From an uncultured Oribacterium sp. (GTDB lineage Bacteria > Bacillota > Clostridia > Lachnospirales > Lachnospiraceae), in the NCBI GenBank assembly GCA_946413525.1, contig CAMKKZ010000038.1:1-36097 (forward strand): a stretch of DNA of 36,097 nt. The letters are read 5' to 3'. The position numbers and the translations under genes are program-made. Position 1 is the stretch's first letter; each line of letters begins with the position of its first letter. The notes beneath the pieces were generated by a model. It had not been told where the DNA came from. It saw only the letters and a list, made by a program, of their open reading frames with translations, and ran no database searches. Positions 16,260 to 24,900 of this stretch are shown here, piece by piece.

Positions 16260-18977
16260 TTATTTGCCGTAGGACAGGCCGAATTCGGATTCGTAATAAT
16301 TTCCTTCGGAATCCATATAAGCATAAGCCTTGCCGTTCTCATCCTTCAGCTCATCCGGCATGAACTCATCCTTCGCGTATCCCGGCACGTCATCCGGGGA
16401 GACGCAGTCACCGTTTTCATCAACGGCAATAACCTCGTCGCTTCTGGGAAGCGTCAGGGGCATAACGCCGGTCGGCTCATATTCGCCGGTCATGACGTCG
16501 AATACCGCGTCTGTGACCGTGTCGAACCCGGCCGTCAGCGCGTCCACGTACGGCTCCACATTCCCGGGCATCCAGGCAAGGGTGAAGTTGATATTCGCGA
16601 TAACCTTCCCGCCGTTTTTATGTACGGCCTCGGCTATTTCCTTGATTTCCGCCGCGCCGCTCAGCGTGGTCTCAAGATGGGTGGAGTCAATCGGGACGCC
16701 CGTTTCGGTATCCACATCGGTCACCTCTTTGCCATCGCAGATATCAAGCTCAAGATACCCTGCCGTGGCGGAGAAATACTGTCCGGAAGCGGGATTGATC
16801 ATCAGGATGGCGTAATCGGCCTTCTTGTAATCGCCGGTAAGCGTCATGCCCCGGTCGATCAGCATGCTGCGCAGCTCCTTCTGGGCTTCCTTCGTGTCAT
16901 CCGTGGAACCGTAATACTTTACAAACACGACCTTGTCTTCCAGCTTGTCCTCCGAAAGGGGAAGGGTATCCTCCGTATTCTTAAGAAGGACGACAGACTT
17001 CTGATGCGCCTTATAGACCTTTTCATTTGCCCGCGCCTCTTCCACAACCTTCGCGGCGGCTTCCGGGTCACGGTAAGGATTCTCAAACATGCCAAGGGCA
17101 AATTCCTCGGAAAGCAAACGTCCGGCCGCCTCGTCGATCCTCTCGATCGAAAGGACATGCTCCGGAGGATAATCCTTCGCTTCCTCCACGCTGCGGCGAT
17201 AAGCCTCCTGCAGGGCGCGAATGTCGGTCGGTCCGGAAATAATGTCCGTACCGGCATTGATCGCGTAGGCCGCCCTTACGGCAGCATCGTACTCTTCCAT
17301 CCCCCACGCCATATTGCCGATGATGCCCGTATCGGAATTGATATATCCTTTGAAGCCCATCTTGTCCCTGAGAAGGTCCTTGATGAAAGCCTTGTTGAAA
17401 GCAAATCCGACAGCCTCGCTGAGGTCAAGCTTCATGCCGTCGTAGCTTTGCTCCGCGCTCTTTTCATCATAAGGCTTCGCGTAATACGGCATGATCGCGG
17501 AAACATTTTTGTCAACCGCTGCCTGGAAAGGCGGAAGATGATATTTCTCCAGGGAATTCTCCGTTTTGTACAGGTTCCACTGTCCAAGGGAATAATGGGG
17601 GTCAAATCCGTTTTCCCTGGCCCCGCCGCCGGGGAAATGCTTCACCGTGAGCGCCACGCCGTCCTTCGTCACGCCGTCCGCGCTTCCCTGGAAGCCCTCG
17701 ACAAGGCGCCCGATGGCGTCCGCGACAAATTCCGTACGCTCGCCCAGCGTTCCGTAGGTACGCTGCCAGCGGGGATCCGTCGTGACATCCGCCATGTACA
17801 TATAGCCCTTGCGCAGGCCGGTCGCGTTCCATTCCTCGCGGGAGATCTCGGCAAAGTCGGAAATAAGCTGGGCGTCGCCCCCCGCCTTGATATCCCCCAT
17901 CGCCGCGGCGGCAAGCCCCAGCGTGCCGGGCCAGGTCGAGAACACGCCGGAGGCGTCATTCATCCCGAAGGTCACGACGCCGTTTTCGTTACGGCTGTTG
18001 GAGTCAATGACGACCGGTATGCCCAGCTCCGTCTCCTCCGCCACCTGGTTCATGGCGTTCACCCACATCGTGAGATCCTCCGGCTTCGGGTTCTGCCGGA
18101 AGATGAAGCGGCGCATATGGAGATCCTGAATGGATGCAGTTGACCCATACTTTGAAGTCGTGCCGAAAATGGAAGTATCGCCAAGATCCTCCTCTTCGTC
18201 CAGCAGGCCGTCCATGGACGTCTTTGACTTGTCGGCCACCTCCAGGCCCATGCCGCGCGTGCCAATCACAAGCATCCCGATCTTTTCGTCCACGCTCATG
18301 CGTCCAAGAAGATCCTCCACGCGCTCCTCATCCTTTAACTCCCAGTTCTCATAAGGGTCAAGCTCGCCGTTTCCGTTGCTGTCCCGGTAGAATTTCCCGT
18401 CAAGCTCGATCGCCTTCTTCACGGTCGTTCCGATTACCGGGCCATCCTCATTTTCCGTAAAGACGGGCTCAATGTAATGCTTTTCCTTTGAATCCGAGTC
18501 CTTGCCCTCTTCTTTTTCGTCAGCGCCCTTCTCCCCGTCCTTTTCTTCTTTTTCGTCAGCGCCCTGCTTTTCTTCAGCTTTTTCGTCGGCGTCCTTCTTT
18601 TCTTCCGCCGCGCTTTTTTCTTCTGAATCTTTCTCTTCTTCGGCTTTTTCCTCAGCCTTTTCCTCGGCGTCCTCCTTTTCCTCAGCCTTTTCCTCAGCGT
18701 CCTCCTTTTCCTCAGTCTTTTCCTCGGCGCCCTTCTTTTCCTCAGTCTTTTCCTCGGCGTCCTTCTTTTCTTCCGCCGCAGTTTCTTCTTTTGAATCTTC
18801 CTTTTCTTCCGTTCCCTCTTCTACAGCTTCATCTTCCTCGGCTTCCACTTCCTCCGCCGCTTCTGTGCCGGCTTTCGTCACTTCTTCCGCTTCAGCTCCC
18901 ATTGCCGGAACAGCGGTCATGAGCATCGCCGCGCAAAGAGAAAGCGAGACAATTTTTTTCAACCCAACTACCTTCAT
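16260..18977 (-). CDS. Secreted glycoside hydrolase family 3-like enzyme with acidic N-terminal stalk
   Basis: A likely extracellular beta-glycosidase of the GH3 family (905 residues). It has a signal peptide (LKKIVSLSLCAAMLM, cleavage near MGAEA). Residues about 30-165 form a Glu/Lys/Asp/Ala-rich repetitive stalk (EEKEDAEEKAEEK units). A short calcium-loop-like stretch (DSNGNGELDPYE, about 196-207) opens the GH3 domain. Conserved signatures are KHFPGGG (about 447-453) and the nucleophile region NSDTGII (D near 549), where most family members have SDW. A C-terminal alpha/beta sandwich domain follows (VFVKYYGSTDD onward). GGAGG lies 4-5 bases before the ATG. The substrate cannot be predicted. 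It may share a transcript with the BspA-like gene downstream. Confidence 0.88.
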   Translation of the reverse strand: MKVVGLKKIVSLSLCAAMLMTAVPAMGAEAEEVTKAGTEAAEEVEAEEDEAVEEGTEEKEDSKEETAAEEKKDAEEKTEEKKGAEEKTEEKEDAEEKAEEKEDAEEKAEEKAEEEKDSEEKSAAEEKKDADEKAEEKQGADEKEEKDGEKGADEKEEGKDSDSKEKHYIEPVFTENEDGPVIGTTVKKAIELDGKFYRDSNGNGELDPYENWELKDEERVEDLLGRMSVDEKIGMLVIGTRGMGLEVADKSKTSMDGLLDEEEDLGDTSIFGTTSKYGSTASIQDLHMRRFIFRQNPKPEDLTMWVNAMNQVAEETELGIPVVIDSNSRNENGVVTFGMNDASGVFSTWPGTLGLAAAAMGDIKAGGDAQLISDFAEISREEWNATGLRKGYMYMADVTTDPRWQRTYGTLGERTEFVADAIGRLVEGFQGSADGVTKDGVALTVKHFPGGGARENGFDPHYSLGQWNLYKTENSLEKYHLPPFQAAVDKNVSAIMPYYAKPYDEKSAEQSYDGMKLDLSEAVGFAFNKAFIKDLLRDKMGFKGYINSDTGIIGNMAWGMEEYDAAVRAAYAINAGTDIISGPTDIRALQEAYRRSVEEAKDYPPEHVLSIERIDEAAGRLLSEEFALGMFENPYRDPEAAAKVVEEARANEKVYKAHQKSVVLLKNTEDTLPLSEDKLEDKVVFVKYYGSTDDTKEAQKELRSMLIDRGMTLTGDYKKADYAILMINPASGQYFSATAGYLELDICDGKEVTDVDTETGVPIDSTHLETTLSGAAEIKEIAEAVHKNGGKVIANINFTLAWMPGNVEPYVDALTAGFDTVTDAVFDVMTGEYEPTGVMPLTLPRSDEVIAVDENGDCVSPDDVPGYAKDEFMPDELKDENGKAYAYMDSEGNYYESEFGLSYGK

Positions 18978-19185
18978 GTGTCCTCCTTCCGTAATAATAT
19001 AAAAATGGTATTTGGTGCTTCAACAACACCATTTTTAAAAGCTACTGAAATCAGAATAACATAATTATATGAATTTTTCAATTTATACTCATAATAATTA
19101 GTTGATTTTACACAAGGCATATCGTTGTTGACTGAAAAAGGATGATTGATATGCTTAAATACAGGCTGCATAATCATAGAATATC

Positions 19186-19215
19186 TTGACAATCTTTGTA
19201 AAATGAAGGCATAAA
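19186..19215 (+). promoter_or_regulatory. Candidate promoter upstream of rex
   Basis: A perfect TTGACA (19186-19191) is followed after 18 bases by CATAAA (19210-19215). It would give a leader of about 255 bases that includes dispersed repeat copy 3. Basis: motif match only. Confidence 0.4.
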
Positions 19216-19321
19216 AAGCGACCCTCCCGGAACCGATGAATACCTGTTCTGTATAAGGCTTGCGAACTCTTGCGGTTTATGATAATATTATTCTTGGCAT
19301 TTATTTTGCATGATGTATACC

Positions 19322-19374
19322 TTGACTTGATGCCGCAGGCATTGAGTCCCATTTGTATCGCGTCAGCGGCACAA
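19322..19374 (+). repeat. Dispersed hairpin repeat, copy 3 (truncated)
   Basis: The first 53 bases match copies 2 and 4. The sequence then diverges into GGAATGCCGCAG. That piece is also found, inverted, near 11138-11160. It lies in the rex leader. Confidence 0.75.
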
Positions 19375-19479
19375 GGAATGCCGCAGAATAATCTTGAAAA
19401 AATCCCTAAAGGCATATTTTTCAAGACATAAGGGGAACATATGTAACCCATTTTCAAAGTATTAGACAGGGGGTTTAAA

Positions 19480-20121
19480 ATGAGAAAGCAGGACATTTCG
19501 CCTGCCGTCATTAAAAGATTGCCAAGGTATTATCGCTACCTCGAAAATTTAATGGAGGAAGGCATTGAACGTGTAAGTTCCATGAGGCTGGCCGAAATCA
19601 TGAACATCACCGCTTCTCAAATGCGTCAAGATCTGAACCAGTTTGGCGGTTTTGGGCAACAGGGTTACGGTTACAATGTCAAACATCTTCACGAAGAAAT
19701 CGGAAAAATCCTCAACATCAATACGGTTAACAATCTCATCATCATTGGCGCAGGAAATCTGGGACAATGTCTTGCGAATTACGCTGGTTTCAAGGAATAC
19801 GGCTTTCATATCCGCGCTTTGTTTGACAAAGACCCGGACAAGGTCGGCAAAAGCATTGGCGGTCTGACTGTCCTGCCTATGGATCAGTTGGAAAGCAAGA
19901 TAAAAGAGGAAAATATTCATATTGCCGCGCTTTGCGTTCCAAGAGCCGAAACTCAGGAGTTGGCGGAGCAACTGATTCAGATAGGGGTGAAGGGACTCTG
20001 GAATTTCGCGAATATCGATCTGGAGGTACCGGAGGATGTTGTTGTTGAGAGCGTCCGCCTGTCAGACTCCCTCATGTGCCTGTGCTACGGCATTGGAAGG
20101 CTTAACGAACCCGAAAGGTAA
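19480..20121 (+). CDS. rex: Redox-sensing transcriptional repressor Rex
   Basis: Rex binds operator DNA when the NADH/NAD+ ratio is low and releases it when NADH rises, controlling fermentation and respiration genes in Gram-positive bacteria. The 213 residues are the normal family length. A winged-helix domain occupies residues 1-80 (SPAVIKRLPRYYRYLENL, then ITASQMRQDLNQFGGFGQQG, the recognition region). A Rossmann NAD(H)-binding domain follows, with IIIGAGNLGQ (about 88-97). The C-terminal swapped helix ends SLMCLCYGIGRL. AGGGGG lies 6 bases before the ATG at 19480. The gene stands alone on the plus strand, between a GH3-like gene and a lipoprotein gene, both on the minus strand. It is followed by a 26-bp tandem array rather than a recognisable terminator. 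Confidence 0.97.
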   Translation: MRKQDISPAVIKRLPRYYRYLENLMEEGIERVSSMRLAEIMNITASQMRQDLNQFGGFGQQGYGYNVKHLHEEIGKILNINTVNNLIIIGAGNLGQCLANYAGFKEYGFHIRALFDKDPDKVGKSIGGLTVLPMDQLESKIKEENIHIAALCVPRAETQELAEQLIQIGVKGLWNFANIDLEVPEDVVVESVRLSDSLMCLCYGIGRLNEPER

Positions 20122-20143
20122 TGCTTTTTAAATATCTTTCCAT

Positions 20144-20299
20144 TATAAGCTTTCGGTATAGCTTTTTGCGATAAGCTTTCGGTATAGCTTTTTGTGATAA
20201 GCTTTCGTAATAGCTTTTTGCGATAAGCTTTCGGAATAGACTTTTGCGATAAACCTTCGGAATAGGCTTTTGCGATAAGCTTTTCAAGAATAATGGACA
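20144..20299. repeat. 26-bp tandem repeat array after rex
   Basis: Six copies of a unit like GATAAGCTTTCGGTATAGCT plus TTTTGC start at 20144, 20170, 20196, 20222, 20248 and 20274, an exact 26-bp period. Each unit contains an AAGCTTT core. No coding role is likely, since 26 is not a multiple of three. Confidence 0.88.
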
Positions 20300-20383
20300 A
20301 TATATAATGGGTTTTGACGCGTTTTTTAGTCAATATTCGTCAAGACCCTGATTTTGTTTGCTGAAAATCTCCATTGTTTCTAG

Positions 20384-21247
20384 TTAGTTCATTTTTTCGG
20401 CCTTGGCTTTGCCTTGCGTCCCTTCAGCGAGAAGAACACAGAATTCCTCAAATGACTCCCTCTTCCCATAGGATTCGAAGGAAAACTCCTGAAACCTTGA
20501 CTTGTCCCCCTGCCAATATAGGTAAAGCCATGGGCCGGAACCCCCGCTGTCCGCCGCGTCCTCCCGGTCTCTTACAATTCCATCCTCTACAAAGCCGTAA
20601 AACTCATCCCACTGATCCGGTTCAAGCTCAATCGTCCCAGTAAGCGTGACATCGTCTTCCGTTGTCGGTCCATACCTGTTCTCCCTCCTTCTGCTTTCGT
20701 GGAAGAACATATACTTTCCATCCTCCGTGTAAAACCTGTACCGCTGATAGAAAGCATTAAAATTAATATTTTCTACGGTATAGTAAAAGTCACTTATGTC
20801 TTCCTTCCGTATATCCTTTCCAACAATCTTCTCTTTCTTCGCTTTTCCAAACATGAACATATTTCCGGAAACCCCCGTTCCGCCGCATCCCGTCAGCAGC
20901 ATGCAAAAAAGAAGCCCCATGGCCATCATGACCGGCCATGCCCCGATCCACCTTGCGCAAATTCGAGAAAATGCGGACGCATTTTCGTTATGCTCAAAAA
21001 CATTTTCAGAAAGCAGGGACGCATAATTCTCAGATAATGCGGACGCATTTTCGTTATGCTCAAAAGCATTTTCAGAAAGCGCGGACGCATTCTCAAAAAG
21101 ATTAGGGTATCGCTGATTTATGCGTTTCCGGCGCCGAAAGCGCGCCGTGCAGCGGCAAATTTCCTTTGCGTTTTCGCGTGCATAAAAAGGAAAGGCTGAT
21201 TTAATCACCATTTCCTTAGAAACATCAGACGTAATATGTCTGTCCAT
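20384..21247 (-). CDS. Lipoprotein-like membrane protein with a repeat-bearing N-terminal extension
   Basis: Unrecognised family, 287 residues from the ATG at 21247, which has AAGGAG about 9 bases upstream. Residues 1-45 are basic. Residues about 50-95 are two copies of a 22-residue repeat rich in ENASALSEN. Then comes a lipoprotein-type signal (MMAMGLLFCMLLTGC, lipobox cysteine near residue 121). After it lies a 165-residue domain with a DISDFYYTVENINFNAFYQRYRF stretch and EPDQWDEFYGFVEDG. An internal ATG at 20929 would give a conventional 181-residue lipoprotein, but it lacks a good ribosome binding site. Either the repeats are a cytoplasmic extension blocking normal export, or the annotated start is wrong. 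The function is unknown. Confidence 0.75.
   Translation of the reverse strand: MDRHITSDVSKEMVIKSAFPFYARENAKEICRCTARFRRRKRINQRYPNLFENASALSENAFEHNENASALSENYASLLSENVFEHNENASAFSRICARWIGAWPVMMAMGLLFCMLLTGCGGTGVSGNMFMFGKAKKEKIVGKDIRKEDISDFYYTVENINFNAFYQRYRFYTEDGKYMFFHESRRRENRYGPTTEDDVTLTGTIELEPDQWDEFYGFVEDGIVRDREDAADSGGSGPWLYLYWQGDKSRFQEFSFESYGKRESFEEFCVLLAEGTQGKAKAEKMN
20971..21102. repeat. 66-bp coding tandem repeat in the lipoprotein gene
   Basis: Two copies beginning ATGCGGACGCATTTTCGTTA at 20971 and 21037 are nearly identical over about 44 bp and keep the reading frame (22 residues). Confidence 0.8.
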
Positions 21248-21280
21248 AGCCCAGTTCTCCTTCAATTCCCAAAATCACCG

Positions 21281-21347
21281 CCCTGCCGGGCAAGAAAGGA
21301 TTAATTCACGCCTTGCCGGGCAAGAAAGGATTAATCCACGCCCTGCC
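21281..21347. repeat. 30-bp tandem repeat in the leader of the lipoprotein gene
   Basis: Two full units and one partial unit of CCCTGCCGGGCAAGAAAGGA plus TTAATTCACG start at 21281, 21311 and 21341. They lie directly upstream of the ribosome binding site for the gene starting at 21247. Confidence 0.75.
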
Positions 21348-21400
21348 ACTCCGGAGCCTCCGTCCGCCTCAAGTCAGCATCTTCCGACGCCTCCCCGATA

Positions 21401-21440
21401 ACAAAACAGGCCCGCGCAGGCGATATTCACCTGCGCGGGC
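21401..21440 (-). terminator. GC-rich hairpin, possible terminator
   Basis: A perfect 11-bp stem (GCCCGCGCAGG / CCTGCGCGGGC, 21410-21420 and 21430-21440) is followed on the minus strand by TGTTTTGTTAT. It may end the transcript of the flavoprotein and small membrane protein genes. Confidence 0.5.
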
Positions 21441-21486
21441 ACCGCATAAATTACATCATCCATGCCCATCCCCGCCGGATCCAGAC

Positions 21487-21572
21487 TTTGACTTGATGCC
21501 GCAGGCATTGAGTCCCATTTGTGTCGCGTCAGCGGCACAAATGAAGTATGAAAAGCTTGCTTTTCATACTTC
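21487..21572 (+). repeat. Dispersed hairpin repeat, copy 4
   Basis: This full 86-bp copy is almost identical to copy 2. Its 14-bp terminal palindrome lies 4-5 bases past the stop codon of the small membrane protein, so it may serve as a terminator for that gene. Confidence 0.8.
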
Positions 21573-21576
21573 ATTT

Positions 21577-21996
21577 TCAAAACAGAAGAGAGGCCATGGG
21601 GCGGGTCAGGAGAAGGACAATTGAAATCAGCAAAAACAGGAACCCCCTCCTGGTATATTCCTTATCCTTTGCCTCCAGGCCATGCACGAGCTGCATGAGG
21701 GAATAAATCAAAAGCACCACCCCGCAGACATATAGCAGCATGATGAACAGATTTCCCACATAAGCGGGCGAGATTTGCGAAATCCGCCATTGTGCTAAGT
21801 TCCGTGAAGGAGCTCTCACATAAGCGGGCGAGATTCGCGAAATCCGCCATTGCGCTAAGTTCCGGGAAGGAACTTCCACATAAGCGGGCGAGATTTGCGA
21901 AATCCACCATTGTGCTAGGCTCCGGGACAGATTTCCCACATAAGAGGAGGACAGGGCTCCCACAAAGGAGGGGGGGATAGCCGTCGGATCAATCAT
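21577..21996 (-). CDS. Small two-helix membrane protein with tandem-repeat N-terminus
   Basis: Unrecognised, 139 residues. The C-terminal 60 residues contain two hydrophobic helices (MLLYVCGVVLLIYSLMQLV and GFLFLLISIVLLLT) joined by a charged loop (EAKDKEYTRR). Residues about 16-80 are three copies of a 20-residue repeat (SRNLAQWRISQISPAYV) encoded by a 60-bp tandem repeat. The ATG overlaps the stop of the flavoprotein gene as ATGA, the classic sign of translational coupling, which supports the long form. The core protein may originally have started at the internal MLLYVCG methionine. A role near the flavoprotein in the membrane is inference from position only. Confidence 0.6.
   Translation of the reverse strand: MIDPTAIPPSFVGALSSSYVGNLSRSLAQWWISQISPAYVEVPSRNLAQWRISRISPAYVRAPSRNLAQWRISQISPAYVGNLFIMLLYVCGVVLLIYSLMQLVHGLEAKDKEYTRRGFLFLLISIVLLLTRPMASLLF
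21757..21945. repeat. 60-bp tandem repeat within the small membrane protein gene
   Basis: Units beginning CACATAAGCGGGCGAGATT recur at 21757, 21817 and 21877, with a partial fourth at 21937. The period is exactly 60 bp and the frame is preserved. Confidence 0.88.
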
Positions 21997-24900
21997 TCAT
22001 TATCCGCCGTCACGGCCTTCGCCGCGGTACGTCCGGAAACGATAATCTCAACAATGGCATTGCCGCCCAGACGGTTGCCGCCGTGGATGCCGCCGGTCAC
22101 CTCGCCTGCCGCGTAAAGGCCCTCGATTGCCTCGCCGTCCTCGTTCAGAACGTGACGGTCTGTATCCACCACAAGGCCGCCCATCGTATGATGGGTTGAA
22201 GGAGCCATGAAACGGATGCGGAGCTTTGCGCCGTCCAGATCATAGGTGGACTCGTCATAGCTGCCGTCTTCCTTCTTCTCCACATTGCCGATGGTCCTGG
22301 TGTAGGAAGACTTGCCGATCTCGCCGAAATCGCCGCCGCTCATCACAGCCTTGTCGTACTCCTCGATGGTCTCCCTCACGACCGCCGGATCCGCCTCAAT
22401 GCCCAGCTCGTCGAAAAGATCGCCCAGCTCATCGATGGTCCTGGTGTAATACCTCCAGTCCACATCCTCCTCGCCAAGCTGATTCACGGGAGGAGCGGGA
22501 AGCTTCTGCTCCGCGTTGTAAATCTCGATGAAGACGCCCTGCGTGCCATTATGCTCGATGCCGTTCTCAAGCTCCGCCTTGGAAAGTACATCCCTCTCCG
22601 AGAACTCATCCACGAAGCGCTTGCCCGTGGTGGGGTTAATGTAAATGGCATAGTCGCCGCTGCCGAAAGCAAGGTTTCCGTTGTCAACCCAGGAAATCGG
22701 CATAAGCTGCGTGAAATCCATGCCCGTCGTCGCCGCGCCGACCGCCGTGGCCATCTCGATGCCGCTGCCGGTCAGGGAAGAACGGTTCGTCGTCTTCGTC
22801 GCCGTCGTCAGGTACTTCGGATCCCAGTAATTGTTCTCCTTCACCACCAGGTCCACATTAGCCGCAAAGCCGCCCGTGGCCAGGATGACGCCCTTCTTCG
22901 CGTGGGCGATGACTTCCGTCCCGTTGTACTGCTCCGCCTTCACGCCGGTCACGCGGCCATCCTCCTCGATCAGCTCCGTCGCCGTCGTCCGGGTCATGAT
23001 CTCATTCTTGTCATTCGCGTTCAGGAAGGAGGTCATGGGAGCCACGAAATACGTGCCCCAGCGCCCGGTGTACTCTTCCGTCTCACCGTCGCCATCGGTA
23101 TCCACATTGGCCCCGATAAACTCATTCTCCCTCTGCCACAGCGCGCCGATCAGGGTCTGCTGGCTGTCCTCATAGAAGGTGGAGCCCATGCCCTCGAGCC
23201 AGGGCTTCACATCCTGACCGCCCTCGATGAACTGCTTCACGAGGTCGACATTGCCGTAAATCCATTCCTTCTTGTCAGCGCTCTGACGAAGGCCGCCATA
23301 ATAGGTCTGGAAAATGTGAAGGTTAAGGGTGGAGAAAAGAGTCAGCTCATTCTCGGGCACATTCTTCGCATCCGCCCAGGCCAGGTACTCCTCGATTTCC
23401 TTCTTCAGATCCTTGAGGACCGGGAGGTACTCCTCATGCACGCCGTGCTTTGAAAGCTCCGCGATGTCGCCGGCCACATATTCATTATCGTCATAATAGG
23501 AAGCGTCAAACGGCTCCTCGCTCCATTCCAGGATGGTGCGGAGCGTGCCAAGGCTTCCGATATTGCTCTTCACCTTGTCATAGGTCTTGCCATCGATCGG
23601 GTTCACGCCGGTCTCCGCATCCGGATCCTCCGCGTCCCATACCAGGTAAGGCATGACGGACTGGAACTGGCCGCCGGAAACGAGGGTGTTGCCGCCGATT
23701 TCAGCGTTCTTCTCAATCAGGAGGACCGTATTGCCGTCCTGGGCCGCCTGGGCTGCCGCCGAGATACCGGCGCCGCCGCCGCCCACAACGACCACGTCCC
23801 AAGTATCCTCGATCGCGTCCTCTGCCTTAATCTCAATGGTGTTCTTCGTGAAAGCGGACTTGTCGCTGACACCGGCCTCTTCTGCCGCCGCGTTGACCGC
23901 CTCCTTCAAAGCGCGGCTTGAGAAGGTCGCGCCGGATACGCTGTCCACGCCCGTGCCGTTGGCCTCGATGATCTGCGGCACCAGGATGTCAAAGGCGATG
24001 TCGCCCACATGCCCCGTCTCCACGCTGGAAACAATCTCGATATCCTTAATCTTGTCATCCTCGAAGCTGACGCTGACCTCCACGGGGCCATTGTAGCCCG
24101 TGGCCTTGCCGGTATAGGTGCCGGCCTTGAAGGAAAGGCCCTCCGCCTTCGCGTCATCCTTTCCACCGCCCTGGGCCTGGGAAAGGGCATCCGCCGCCGC
24201 TTCCTTCACCGCGTTCGAGGTCATCGTCGCGCCGGCAATCCCGTCGATTTCCGCCGACCCTGCCTCTACAAGCTGATCCGCAAGCTTCGGAATCGCTGCG
24301 CCGCCAATCGCCGGCGTCTCGCTCGCGCCCTCAATCGCCGCTTCGGTAATCTTTCCGTCCTCATCGACCGTAAGCTTCACCGTCACCGCGCCGCCAAAGC
24401 CCTGCGCCTCGGCTTCATACGTCCCGGCCTTCACGCCGGCCTCTGCCTCAGCCTCAGCTTCTCCGGCCTCTTCCTTGCCGCCCTGGGCCTTAAAAAGGGC
24501 GTCCGCCGCCGCTTCCTTCACCGCGTTCGAGGTCATTGTCGCGCCGGCAATCCCGTCGATTTCCGCCGACCCTGCCTCTGTAAGCTGTTCCACAAGCTTC
24601 GGAATCGCAGCGCCGCCAATCGCCGGCGTCTCGTCCGCGCCTTCAATCTCAGCATCGGTAATCTTTCCGTCCTCATCGACCGTAAGCTTCACCGTCACCG
24701 CGCCGCCAAAGCCCTGCGCCTCGGCTTCATACGTCCCGGCCTTCACGCCGGCCTCTGCCTCAGCCTCAGCTTCTCCGGCCTCTTCCTTGCCGCCCTGGGC
24801 CTTAAAAAGGGCGTCCGCCGCCGCTTCCTTCACCGCGTTCGAGGTCATTGTCGCGCCGGCAATCCCGTCGATTTCCGCCGACCCTGCCTCTGTAAGCTGT

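Larger units (their letters stand above)
18978..19479. other. Divergent intergenic region between the GH3-like gene and rex
   Basis: This 502-bp region separates two divergently transcribed genes. It is AT-rich near the GH3-like gene. It holds a candidate plus-strand promoter (19186-19215) and dispersed repeat copy 3 (19322-19374). I looked for an inverted TTGT...ACAA Rex operator and saw no convincing one. Confidence 0.6.

Noticed and set aside
16095..18143. A 682-codon plus-strand open frame antisense to the GH3-like gene
   Set aside because: It has no ribosome binding site and no recognisable domain, and its residue make-up is that of a shadow frame. The opposite strand encodes a clear GH3 protein.
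19375..19479. A Rex operator in front of rex (autoregulation)
   Set aside because: No inverted TTGT...ACAA type site of the expected spacing was found by eye here or upstream of the flavoprotein gene.
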